Positions 21,390-30,844 of a DNA stretch of 64,000 bases are shown here, one piece after another; the stretch's first letter is position 1; each line of letters opens with the position of its first letter. The notes below the pieces were generated by a model. That model searched no databases and had not been told where the DNA came from. It saw only the letters and a list, made by a program, of their open reading frames with translations. Location of the stretch: positions 992,001 through 1,056,000 of the forward strand of contig BJKQ01000008.1 of the NCBI GenBank assembly GCA_006538405.1. Direction: 5' to 3'. The translations under genes and the position numbers were made by a program. Source of the stretch: Hansfordia pulvinata (Eukaryota > Ascomycota > Sordariomycetes > Xylariales).

Positions 21390-23048
21390 ATGAAGAGAAC
21401 GGCAGTCGGGCCTGACGTCCAGTCGCCCAGTCCCACGAAGCGACAGCGACTTGCCCACGGCCCAGCCTCGTCTAACACTGCGGGTTCTCCTCTTGACCCT
21501 GATTTCATGCCCGAGCAGCTCGACCAGGGCGACGAGTCGGACTACGACGACCACTCTCAGTACGCCGACACGCATGCTTCCACCGCCCACCCCACCGCCG
21601 ACACGCCGTTGACCCCGTCCTCGCCCGCTCACCGCTTCCCCTCCGACCTCAAGACCATCAAGTGCACCTTTCCTGGCTGCGACAAGGCTTACAACCGGCC
21701 CGCCAGACTGGCCGCCCATCTGCGGTCCCACACCAACGACCGCCCCTTCAAGTGCTCCCATCCGGGCTGTGACAAGTCCTACATTGAGGAAAAGCACCTA
21801 AAGCAGCACGTCAAGGGCTCGCACACGGCCGAGCGAGCCCATACTTGCCAGGAGCCCGGCTGCGGGAAGAGCTTCCTGACTGCCACCCGTCTCCGCCGCC
21901 ACCAGGCTGTCCACGAAGGACAAGAACGCTTCCGGTGCCGCGACTTTCCCCCGTGCAACCAGACCTTTCGAAAGCACCAGACCCTCCAGCGGCACATCCG
22001 CTCCGACCATCTGCACGTGTCCGCCTACCCGTGCAACGAGAAGGACGAGCACGGCGTCGTCTGCGGTGCCGGGTTCGACAACCCAGGCTCGTTGAAGCGC
22101 CACCAGGACCGCCAGCACGGCCAGCTGCGCTTCTGGTGTGACGAGTGCTCTCGCGAGTCGGACAGCGATGGCAATCCCAAGCGGACCGGGTTCCCCACCA
22201 TGACACTGCTTCAAGCGCACATGAAGCACGCGCATATGAACTGCATGTTCTGCGGCGCCGCGTGCCAAGGCAGAGAGGACCTCGACGCCCACATTGAGCA
22301 GCTCCATGCTCAACAGAGCCTGGACTCGCGAAGAAATGTCACCTGTCCCTGGGATGGTTGCTCCAAGACTTTTACCCTGAAGAAGAACCTCAATGCACAC
22401 ATTCGAAGCGTTCACGAGGGGAACCGTTTCGTCTGCGGCCAGGTCAGCGTGGATAAAGCGCCCGATCTCTCGGCCTGGGACATGGGCCAAGGCTGCGGCA
22501 CGAGTTTCTCAACCAAGGCAAATCTCGAGAATCACATTCGCTTCGTGCATCTCAAGTTCGACCGCCCGGATCCGCCGACATGGGCGTCTGCCATGCCAAA
22601 GTCGGCCGAGTCTAATATACTCGATGGCTTGACGGGGGCTGGCTCGAGCTCCAGGCACACGATACCCTGCGCGGACCCGTCATGCTCGCTGAGGTTTGCC
22701 AACGCCAGTCAGCTCGAGGCCCACGCGCGGGAGCAGCACGGCGAGCAGCAGGCCTCGGGGGGCCAGCTCCCCGGCGATTTCAACATTGACATTCCCGACG
22801 CTGCCGCGATCATTTCCACAGATGACGGGCTTCCGCTGGACCAGGACGTGCAAGATCTGGTCAACTGGGACTCCCCAGGTGGCATGGGACAGTTCTGGAT
22901 CGGTGCCGACGCGGACCTGTACGCACCGGACGACGGCATGGCTGACGAGTGGCTTCGGGAGGAGGCCGAGATGAGGCGACTTATTGGCGACGGTAATTTT
23001 GTCAGCATGATTGACCCTGCGCTGGGCGACCCGGAGCTACGACTTTGA
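21390..23048 (+). CDS. PZF1: Transcription factor IIIA-like C2H2 zinc-finger protein
   Basis: Predicted 5S rRNA gene transcription factor. Intronless, 552 residues. A polar N-terminus of ~90 residues includes SPSPTKRQRLAHG, a likely nuclear localisation signal. About ten C2H2 fingers follow. The first three, CTFPGCDKAYNRPARLAAHLRSH, CSHPGCDKSYIEEKHLKQH and CQEPGCGKSFLTATRLRRH, have the CX4C spacing and the DKSY/KSF core of TFIIIA. Later fingers are irregular, as in fungal TFIIIA: one has a long insert between cysteines (CNEKDEHGVVC), one has CX2C (CMFCGAAC), and the finger after NRFVCGQ carries a long internal spacer. The tail from about 465 is acidic (FNIDIPDAAAIISTDDGLPLDQD) and could be an activation region. 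TFIIIA identity is inferred from finger number and spacing. Another multi-finger factor is a less likely alternative. Confidence 0.82.
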   Translation: MKRTAVGPDVQSPSPTKRQRLAHGPASSNTAGSPLDPDFMPEQLDQGDESDYDDHSQYADTHASTAHPTADTPLTPSSPAHRFPSDLKTIKCTFPGCDKAYNRPARLAAHLRSHTNDRPFKCSHPGCDKSYIEEKHLKQHVKGSHTAERAHTCQEPGCGKSFLTATRLRRHQAVHEGQERFRCRDFPPCNQTFRKHQTLQRHIRSDHLHVSAYPCNEKDEHGVVCGAGFDNPGSLKRHQDRQHGQLRFWCDECSRESDSDGNPKRTGFPTMTLLQAHMKHAHMNCMFCGAACQGREDLDAHIEQLHAQQSLDSRRNVTCPWDGCSKTFTLKKNLNAHIRSVHEGNRFVCGQVSVDKAPDLSAWDMGQGCGTSFSTKANLENHIRFVHLKFDRPDPPTWASAMPKSAESNILDGLTGAGSSSRHTIPCADPSCSLRFANASQLEAHAREQHGEQQASGGQLPGDFNIDIPDAAAIISTDDGLPLDQDVQDLVNWDSPGGMGQFWIGADADLYAPDDGMADEWLREEAEMRRLIGDGNFVSMIDPALGDPELRL

Positions 23049-23759
23049 CGATATGACGACACAACGATAGACTTTGCATGGATGGAGCGATTGTTTCAAT
23101 GCCCTTGTTATATAGCATCATGACCAGGCGCAACAAGGAACGAGTACTGGATCAAGCACGATTCAGGGCCAGGCCGTCTATGCGTTCTCGATTATCTACG
23201 AATATTTCCATCATCTCCTTCGTTTTCCCAGTGCCTACACGTGCTCGCGCCTTTCAAGTTACCTTGTGTTGCCCTGCCAGGGGGAGCCGCCAGGCTAGGA
23301 AACTTGATATATTCTATCATCCCGTGTTCTACCTCTGTCTACTCATCCCGTATGTGTGCACAGTACCCAACCTAAATCATTCCAACGTGTTCCAGGGTGG
23401 CCGCTTGAATAATGGGTTACTATGGCCGCTGTCGGTGTCTGCAAAGATGTAAGCGACCCCCACCTGTCATTTTCTTTCTCTTAAGATTGGAAGCAGAGCA
23501 CCCGCAACTTCTATTCCTTGTTTGTCCCCCGCTTGACTGATTTGTTTTTTGTATGAGGCCTTTCCGTTACGTGGCATAAGCTGAGATTTCCTTATCGTCG
23601 TCAATAAACAGTGAGTACGCAGTGTCGATATGATGGGGAGTCAACTGAATATGCGCGTCTGTTTGATTTCGTCGTTATGTCAGCCGGAAAGAGGATCAGC
23701 GACGTGTCTAGCTCTGAGAGCTTTCAGAGTCCAGGTGAAATCATGCAATGATAGGGGGA

Positions 23760-23790
<31 letters not shown>

Positions 23791-23792
23791 AT
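23049..23792. other. Convergent 3' regions of the TFIIIA-like gene and the small secreted protein gene
   Basis: No gene seen. It ends with a 29-base G homopolymer directly after the stop codon of the minus-strand gene (listed separately). Confidence 0.55.
23762..23790. repeat. Poly-G run of 29 bases
   Basis: Uninterrupted G on the plus strand (C on the coding strand of the gene to its right), two bases beyond that gene's stop codon. Such a run can form G-quadruplex structures. Its exact length is also unlikely to be read accurately. Confidence 0.9.
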
Positions 23793-24584
23793 CTAGGTAC
23801 ACATACTTCCGACCAAGGCCCGGAGCTTGCGGAAGAGCTTCGTGTTGAACTCGAGCTGGTCTGTCTTGTAGGCCGGCCTCTCGTCGGGCCGGTTCGCGAA
23901 GTAGGCCGACGTGTCGATGCTCTCCGGGTTCGCGTAGACGGAGCGCACCCCGTCGATCTGGCAGCCCTTGTCGGTGGCCTTTCTGACTGTGCGTACACGG
24001 TACGCGCGCGCGCGCGCGGGCGAGATTGTACTGTCAGCGCCCCCAACAACAACAACGAGAAACTGTCCATCGTGTCCCAGAAAAGAGAGAGACGGCTGGG
24101 CGGTTTTTAGACGTACCAGCGCGGTCGAACGGGTCGTAGGTCCCTCTGTCCTGGCGGTACACGTGCACCAGGAACTTGTCCCTGTGGCTGCTCTTGTGCT
24201 TCCCGTAGGCACACGTGATGGCGATGCCCATGCAGTCCGCCAGGTAGTGGGTGATGAGGCTGTCGTCCTCGGTGCCGTAGTCCCAGCCTCCCATGGGGAC
24301 GGGCTTCTGATCGCGGCGGGCGAGGCGGCGGCGGCGGCGGCGGCGGCTGGGGAGTAGGAGGAGGGGGCGACGGTCTTGGTGACCGATTCCGCAAGGCCGG
24401 CGAGGTCGCGTTCGTCCAGTAGGGTGCTGGGGAGGGGGCTTTTTCTTCTACTCTGTCAGCCAGCGGAAGTCCTGGACCTACGCGTTGGTTTCGAAGAGGC
24501 CCACCGGACGCTCGGGGTCACGTCGGCCGAGGCCGAGGTCGCCAGCAGACCTAGAAGCAGCAGCGAGCTTCTGGGCAGACGCAT
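23793..24584 (-). CDS. Probable small secreted protein, 5' gene structure uncertain
   Basis: No family recognised. Two exons are well supported on the minus strand: 24117-24294 (starting in frame at MGGWDYGTEDDS) and 23793-23986, joined in phase 1 by a GTACGT donor and ACAG acceptor, for 123 residues. Cysteines lie in LADCMG, AITCAYG, KGCQIDG and GSMCT. Further upstream an ATG at 24582-24584 opens a textbook signal peptide, MRLPRSSLLLLGLLATSASA, with an AXA cleavage site. It is in a different frame from MGGWDYG, so one more intron is needed. Possible donors are GTGACC after the SAD codons or GTGGGC after PSVR, and acceptors are the two CCCCAG sites at about 24427 and 24346. Between them lies an Arg/Pro-rich GC-repeat region. 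The protein would be a secreted, Cys-containing factor of unknown role. The coding status of the two downstream exons is likely, but the N-terminus is a guess. Confidence 0.5.
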
Positions 24585-25359
24585 CTTGAGTCTGGCCGGA
24601 GGTGTGGGCCGCCTCAGTTGGTGGTAGGCAGCTAGCTGTATGATGATGTGTACCGAAAAGAAGAGAAAAGCGGGAGATAAATCGTCAGACTTCTGGCAGG
24701 AGGTAAGCAGATGGTGCTCCAGGTTCCAGAAGGAGAGGCGATGCAGGCTTGAATGCTTGAGTCGAAGTGATGGCTCTCGAGCTCGAGGTCAAGCCCACCC
24801 CTCCTGGTTATCTTCTCCACCCTCCTCTCCTCACTCATCTCTTGATTTCTGCTCTTCGAAGGCCCGCACTGCCGTACAGTCACTTGCAAGTCGCCGGCCA
24901 TCAAGTCGCTCCGTGCACGGTGCGGCAGTGGGGGGACGCCCCCAAGCCCTCAGGGTTGCGAAGAAACCAGCCGAGAAACAAGCCGTCCCAGCTACGCTCA
25001 GTGAGGCAAACAAAAGCAGCTCGTGACAAAAATAAAAGCAGCGCTGACTCTGGTTTTTTTGGTTTTTTTTTTTTTCATCTGGGGCCGGAGCCCTCAGCCC
25101 AGACCGAGATTACTGCTATACCTGGGCAGGGGCAAAGGCTTCACAAACTGTATGCCACCTATACAGGGTTGCACAGCGGAGGTAGGCCGCATTCTTAACA
25201 GAGGTGGTCCGAGTAATAGACGCTTTCGTCACCGTCGAGATTATGTGAGCCAAGGAGGCGACCCCAAGGGGCATCAGCCAGTCAGGCAGCCGAGGACAAG
25301 TCCCCCACACGGTCTTCCACGCCAGGTGGCGACGCATGCTTAGAAGTGGAGGGAAGCCA

Positions 25360-25425
<66 letters not shown>

Positions 25426-26655
25426 ACGCGAATTGCCACATCGAAAAGCCCGCCAGGCGGTGGACGCTGCCAGCCTTGCACGGGTGGATGACCGGTCTTC
25501 CTCCTGATACCGGCTGCGCCTGGCTCATAAGCAAGCCAGGAAGTGGCGGCCCTGCTACGGGGCTCTGCTACTTAACGGGGTCGCAGGCCTGCAAGTATAT
25601 TATAGTGGTATGTAAGGTAGATAGCTACATAAGGTACTGCTAGGATAGACAGGCTTGTCTGAGTAAGCAACTGCCATCAACAGTTCAGGCGTTAATCTTC
25701 CCAGCATTCGTCCGTCATTGACATATGCCGCTGGGGCCAGACCAGTGACGGACGAACCGCGATTGCCAAATCGCTGCGGCCGGTATGGGCCGTCCGTTTG
25801 CTCGACCAGGCTGGAGACAATCACGCCACAGGACCGAAAGCTGTATCAGCAACAGGAAGAAAGAAATCGACGGGACAATGTTGCTGAAACTTGCCAGTCA
25901 TGCCCTGGTTTTAATCCATGGTTTTGCCCTACGCCAGTCTCGCGATCCTTTACAGGGAGCGCGACGACGAGATCAGGCTCAGGCTCTTTAGCCCTTCAGC
26001 CCCCCTCGCGTGATATGATGAAAAGGGCAGGCCTGGCAAGATAATAGACTTGGACCAAGATTCTAGGAGCTAGACGAGTTGGATCCGCACACGGAACACA
26101 TGAGTCTTCAGACAAGAGTGGCCTTTGTTGTTGCGGCTCAGTCATCCCTGTTATTTGTTATACCGGATGTCAGGGGTGGGGGGTTGACAAACGGAGCCTG
26201 ACCTGCTTCCAGAAAACAACGGCCGCGCCGGCTTCTCTTTCATTCAAGGTCCCGTAAAGTGGCTGTCGGTCAGTGTATCATGAGCCTGGGCTTCTCATTC
26301 TGCCACGGGCCATCATGGTAGACAATAGGCAACTCCCGGTCGGTCAACTCCGAAAGACGGTGACCTGCCATTGTCCTTCTCTGAGCATATAAGAGAGATA
26401 GATAGACATCATCTCCTCTGCACTGAAGATGTGTTTCTGGACCTCAAGTGACTCCATCATCAGTCTCGTATCCATACCCAATATCACCATTCCCCTTCAG
26501 CACGCCGAAACTCAGTCTTCATCATAAAGCCGATCTATCAAGTCCTTTCTCGAGTTACCACCAGGAACATCCCCAGAGATACGTACCAAGAGAGTTTGAT
26601 CTGGGCAAAACCCTCTCCAAGAATCAGACGGAGCAACAAACAACATTCCATCATC
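24585..26655. other. Intergenic region with AC microsatellite, no gene seen
   Basis: About 2.1 kb between divergent genes. It contains a T-rich stretch near 25052-25076 and the (AC)n tract at 25361. The last 200 bases before the kinase-HAD-UPRT gene include an in-frame non-ATG extension that is treated as 5' UTR. Confidence 0.55.
25361..25423. repeat. AC dinucleotide microsatellite (about 31 units)
   Basis: Uninterrupted AC/GT tract of 63 bases in intergenic DNA. A likely hypervariable marker. Confidence 0.95.
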
Positions 26656-28776
26656 ATGTCCGCGAACAACTCGGGTCCAGCGGCCCCTGCCGAAGCCGGA
26701 GAAGCCATGGATGTCGACCCAACTCCTCCGCAGCGACCACAGATCAGCACCAATCCGCAAGACAAGCCCATGGTGGTCGGACTGTACGGCCTGCCAGGGG
26801 CAGGCAAGTCCCACCTGCTGAATCGGCTGCGGCGAGGGCTGGGAGAGGAGTTCTTCGAGTTCCTTGAAGGCTCCGCCCTCATCGGCAATGCGTGCCCCGG
26901 AGGCCTGGAAGGGTTCAAGCACGAAAACGAGAGGCAGCAAGACTATTACCGCAGGGCCGCAATCAGAAACGTCAGGAAGAAGCTCATCGACGCCGGCCCA
27001 GAAAGAGCAGCAGTTGTCGCCGGCCATTTCTCGTTCATGGTCAGTCATGGAGTCCAGCCCGTCTTCACCCGCGACGATTGTGATGTGTACACGCACATCA
27101 TATACCTACGACGGAGTCCTCGGCTCATCCTAGATCGTCGCCTCCAAGACACGCAGCGCGACCGGCCACCGATCACCGAGGGCACCCTCCACGACTGGCA
27201 GAGGAGCGAGATCGACGAGCTTCGGAGGCTGTGCCTGGCGAACGGGATTCTCTTCACCACGACTTCGCTCAGCGATCCAGACGGATACGACTGGGTATCC
27301 AAGGTGCTGCACAACTTTGCGACGCACAGTGTGCTAAACAACCGGCGAGACATTGAGGACCAAGTAGAGTCCATCTTCCGGCCAGTGGCGTGGCGGGCAC
27401 ACACGGCCGTGGTCGTGGATGCAGACAAGACGCTGGCAGCCGAAGACACAGGCGCGCTCTTCTGGAAGGAGGCAGACAAGGTCAGCGACCCGCGGAATCT
27501 GGCCGACATCTTCGGCAGTCCGATGCTGCAGTACTCGCACACCGCGTTCCGCCAGGCCATGCTGTGGTATGAAGATGCCGTCAGCGAGGCCAGGTTCGAG
27601 CAGATTTGCAGCGATGTCGCTGCGCGGGTCAAGATGCACCCCGAGCTACGCGAGCTACTGGCGGCGACAACGCACGTCGGCGAGGCATACAAGCTGTCGG
27701 GCGCCAAGGCGGTGGTCGTCACGAGCGGCGTGCGGCGCATCTGGGAGAAAGTTTTGGAAAGACACGGCTTGTCGGAGAGGGTCCAGGTCATCGGCAGTGG
27801 GCGCCTCCTCGGCGGAGGACACGTCGTCACGGCAGCGGACAAGGCTCAAGTCGTCCGTTATCTGCAGGGAAGTGGCTTCTACGTCTGGGCCCTCGGCGAC
27901 AGCCCACTGGACGTGGACATGCTGGTGGCAGCAGACCGGAGGGTCGTCGTCGTAGGCCCCAAGAGCTCGCGGAGCCGCAGCATGGCGGATGCCCTTCGGG
28001 AGGTTCGCAGCAGCGGCAGCCTGACGATACAGCAGGTGCTCCTCCCGTCCAACGCGGCGCCGCCCATTGAGCCACATCCCGGGCTCCCTGAGATCTCCAT
28101 CGACCAAGACCTTATACACGAGATCGTACGCAAGGGGTCGGGCGAGCTGCGACCCCAGAGAGTCATCCCTAAGAACCGCTTCGGCAGATTGGTAGGCTGG
28201 AGCAGGCTGCTCACGACACCGATGCGGGATGCGGCCATGAAGGGCGCCAGGCTGCGCAGCGCCCACCGGGACACCGGGAAGTCCCTAGCCATGACCGTCC
28301 TGTCTGTGGTGATTGGGATCGAGGAGTACCAAATCCCGCATGTTCAGGGCCATGCGTCGACGGGCTACCGGTTCCGGGACGTGGAGCGTGGGTGCATCGT
28401 GGCCCTGATGCGCGGCGGGGAGCCCATGGCGGCCGGCGTCGGCGAATGCCTGCAAGAGGCCATGTTTGTGCACGCCAACGAACCCGAGGACGTCACCGAC
28501 AAGCACCTGCGGGACAGGTCGTGGGTTGTCCTGGTGGACTCGGTCGTCAACACGGGCGAGACGGCCGCCAAGTTTGTTCGGCACATCCGGGCCATTCGGC
28601 GTGACTTGGAGATCTTCCTGGTGACGGGCGTGGTGCAGAAGCAGGCGCCGTTGGGAGGGCTCCGGCGAGGGGACGTCACCATCGTGGCGCTTCGTGAGTC
28701 GGATAACCAGTTCAAGGGGGTCGGGGGCACGGACACGGGCAACCGCCTCTTCAACACGCCCCAGTTGGACTCGTGA
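26656..28776 (+). CDS. Three-domain fusion: P-loop kinase, HAD-like phosphatase and uracil phosphoribosyltransferase-like domain
   Basis: Intronless, 706 residues from the ATG at 26656. The N-terminal domain has a Walker A loop GLPGAGKS at 45-52 and kinase-like features such as VVAGHFSF (121-128) and a basic LRRSPRLILDRRL lid. The middle domain (about 250-450) has all HAD motifs: DADKT (255-259, the nucleophile and acid aspartates), TSG (356-358), a Lys near 396, and GDSPLDVDM (414-422). The C-terminal domain (about 495-706) resembles uracil phosphoribosyltransferase: MRGGEPMAAGV (585-595), a PRPP-binding loop VDSVVNTGET (627-636), and a base-binding end TDTGNRLFNT (692-701). Because the catalytic motifs of all three look intact, it could act in nucleobase or nucleotide salvage or repair of a nucleotide-like metabolite, but the substrate is unknown. 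The frame is open before the ATG only through a non-ATG start, which I rejected. Confidence 0.9.
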   Translation: MSANNSGPAAPAEAGEAMDVDPTPPQRPQISTNPQDKPMVVGLYGLPGAGKSHLLNRLRRGLGEEFFEFLEGSALIGNACPGGLEGFKHENERQQDYYRRAAIRNVRKKLIDAGPERAAVVAGHFSFMVSHGVQPVFTRDDCDVYTHIIYLRRSPRLILDRRLQDTQRDRPPITEGTLHDWQRSEIDELRRLCLANGILFTTTSLSDPDGYDWVSKVLHNFATHSVLNNRRDIEDQVESIFRPVAWRAHTAVVVDADKTLAAEDTGALFWKEADKVSDPRNLADIFGSPMLQYSHTAFRQAMLWYEDAVSEARFEQICSDVAARVKMHPELRELLAATTHVGEAYKLSGAKAVVVTSGVRRIWEKVLERHGLSERVQVIGSGRLLGGGHVVTAADKAQVVRYLQGSGFYVWALGDSPLDVDMLVAADRRVVVVGPKSSRSRSMADALREVRSSGSLTIQQVLLPSNAAPPIEPHPGLPEISIDQDLIHEIVRKGSGELRPQRVIPKNRFGRLVGWSRLLTTPMRDAAMKGARLRSAHRDTGKSLAMTVLSVVIGIEEYQIPHVQGHASTGYRFRDVERGCIVALMRGGEPMAAGVGECLQEAMFVHANEPEDVTDKHLRDRSWVVLVDSVVNTGETAAKFVRHIRAIRRDLEIFLVTGVVQKQAPLGGLRRGDVTIVALRESDNQFKGVGGTDTGNRLFNTPQLDS

Positions 28777-29357
28777 GGGGTTGGATGACTGCTGGTCATG
28801 ACGAGAAGAGAAGGTCGGAGCGCGACAGCTGGCTGCATGACCCTACTTGCTGGTAGTGACATTGGCCTCGTGGGCGTGACAAAACAGTGAGATAGATCAG
28901 CTCACTTGACGGGCGAGGTAGATGAGAGTGATGAATGATAACGCTAGATGTTGCGCGTTACTGCTGACTGACTGGAGTCGTGTGAGAATGTGGCTTTGAA
29001 GCGGTCAATCCAATGGCATGTATGAAGCTGGAAAGGGGTGGTCACATCATCCATTCTACTACTCGTACCTACACCATGGATGTGCCTTACCTTACCTACC
29101 GTATGTAAATCACGGGTGATTCGTTCCTGCCAGGGAAGAACATTACAGCACCTGCCTTGACAACTATCCCTACCTTATGTACGGAGTCCGCATTTTATTG
29201 CCCTTCGGCAAGGCAGTCACGACGTCCCCGCAGCAGCAGCACGGAGCAAAAACGAAGGAAGGAGAGGCCCGAACCGGACAGCCCTGAGCAATTCCAAATC
29301 TCGCATAGATGTCTGAGAGAGGCAGCAGATCTCAGAGAGTGAGTAAGGCAAAAGATA
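28777..29357. other. Gap between the fusion gene and the tRNA pair
   Basis: No gene seen. GTAC-type motifs occur near 29062-29100 (ACTCGTACCTAC, then TACCTTACCTACCG). Confidence 0.55.
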
Positions 29358-29429
29358 AGGTCGTATTGGGAATCGAACCCAAATTGCTGGAATCAGAATC
29401 CAGAGTGCTAACCATTACACCATACAACC
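29358..29429 (-). tRNA. tRNA-Gln (anticodon CTG)
   Basis: The minus-strand sequence folds as a cloverleaf. The acceptor arm is GGTTGTA with TACGACC, the D-arm begins TGGTGTAATGGTTAGC, and the anticodon stem CTGGA/TCCAG holds the loop TTCTGAT, whose middle bases CTG read CAG codons. The T-arm contains the B box GGTTCGATTCC. No intron. A TTTT run (complement of 29350-29353) lies just past the 3' end as a Pol III terminator. Confidence 0.95.
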
Positions 29430-29475
29430 AAAGGAGGCGTCTCGCAGCTGGAGAGCAGCTGTGGAGTCGCTGTGC

Positions 29476-29574
29476 TGATGAGAGTGGGATTCGAACCCAC
29501 GCGGATTGCTCCATGAGGAAATTGTTGTTAAGGTAACCTTAACCTCACGCCATAACCAACTCGGCCATCTCACC
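29476..29574 (-). tRNA. tRNA-Leu (anticodon AAG) with a short intron
   Basis: Class II tRNA. The acceptor GGTGAGA pairs with TCTCATC, and the anticodon stem is TGAGG/CCTCA. The 24-base region between the stem halves holds a 7-base loop with anticodon AAG plus an intron of about 17 bases after position 37. The intron contains CCTTAA, which can pair with TTAAGG around the anticodon, as in other eukaryotic pre-tRNAs. The long variable arm GGA-GCAA-TCC and the B box GGTTCGAATCC fit Leu. The exact intron boundary may shift by a base. Confidence 0.9.
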
Positions 29575-30844
29575 GCGGTGCGGCACTGGATGTGCTCGCT
29601 GCCCCGAGGGGCTGTTGTGATGACAGCGGCTGGCTTTGCTGCACTAAGACACCTCTGTGTACGATGTGGACGCGTCGACGAGTCGATACAAGGCATCGTC
29701 GTCGTTCTGTTCAACCTTGAGAGAATATGGGTCTAACAGCCAGGCCTCCGATAGATGGACGAAGACGTTGATGTGATGTGGGATCCTGATGAGGCACAGG
29801 CGACAGGGTATGTAGGTAGGTAGGCTAGGTAAAGTACCCAAGGCAGCCAAGGAGAGGTTGCCCGGCAGTCTGGAAACCCCCCCTCCCCTGGCAATGGGCT
29901 ATCATCTTGCCGACTGCTACTCGTGAGTACAAGTAGTAGTAGAAGAAGAAGAAGAAGAAGAAGAAGAGGGGCCGTATGACCCAGCCTCGCAATCAGGAAC
30001 GGGAGTCTGACAGGCGAACGGCGACGTAACTGCTTTAATTGCCACTGCATTTGTAATCAGAGGCGAAGAAGTATCTCACGTCACCGGCGCTTACCGACTC
30101 TTCCCAGCGGGCAGCATTCCATGTTGTTGTTAATGTCCATGGACATCGCGGAAGTGACGGAGTGAGACGTGAGGCGGGGAAGCAGGAAGCGGAAGGGGAA
30201 GTGTGCCCCCATGTTCGCCGCCCTCCCTCTACGAGTATGCCAGGGTCTGACCAGCAAAGCTACCGCCAGCTTCGCCAGCTTCGTCAGCGAGCAGGGCCGA
30301 CGGTGGACGCGGCTGAAAGGGGGGCTGATGAATGGACGCAGTCATCGCGCCGGACGAGCCGGACGGGCCTTGGCGGAATGTCGACGCTGTCACGCTGTGG
30401 TGACGATTGATGCTCGAACGCTGCGCTACTCGTGCACTACGAGTACTCACTCGTACGGCGGGATTCGCGGGGTCGCCTCCCCCAATGCAATGCGGGCGCC
30501 GCCGACGCGATCCACGGGCTCGCTTCGAGCAGCCGAGGCTCCTCCTCCTCCTCCTCCTCAGCTGCTGTGTGTGCCCCACACAGTCGGTGCTCAGGTCTCA
30601 AGGAATAGAGCTACTGCTTACTCGGGTATTTAATAGAACACAAGACACAGAACGTGGAAGCATCTCATCTTCACTGCTGCTCACCGTCGTCTACTGCTTG
30701 CTGGCTGACCGTACATTGGGTAGTGCAGCAAGTCGGGGCCGACATTGAAAGCATCTCGCCTACCACCACCACCACCACCACTCCCGACGCAAATCTCCCA
30801 TCATCATCATCATCATCAACCAGCACTCCGTCACGACAGGCACG
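29575..30844. other. Intergenic region before the epoxide hydrolase gene
   Basis: About 1.27 kb. Contains an AGA/GAA trinucleotide tract (about 29940-29967), a TCC tract near 30541-30558, CAC and TCA triplet tracts at about 30762-30818 directly before the next start, and clustered GTAC-type motifs at 29810-29840 and 30425-30465. No gene recognised. Confidence 0.55.

Noticed and set aside
25361..25423. AC tract considered as part of a CRISPR-like or tandem array
   Set aside because: Simple dinucleotide microsatellite without spacers.
26596..26655. In-frame N-terminal extension of the kinase-HAD-UPRT protein
   Set aside because: Begins at TTG, not ATG; the first ATG at 26656 is followed by a normal N-terminus.
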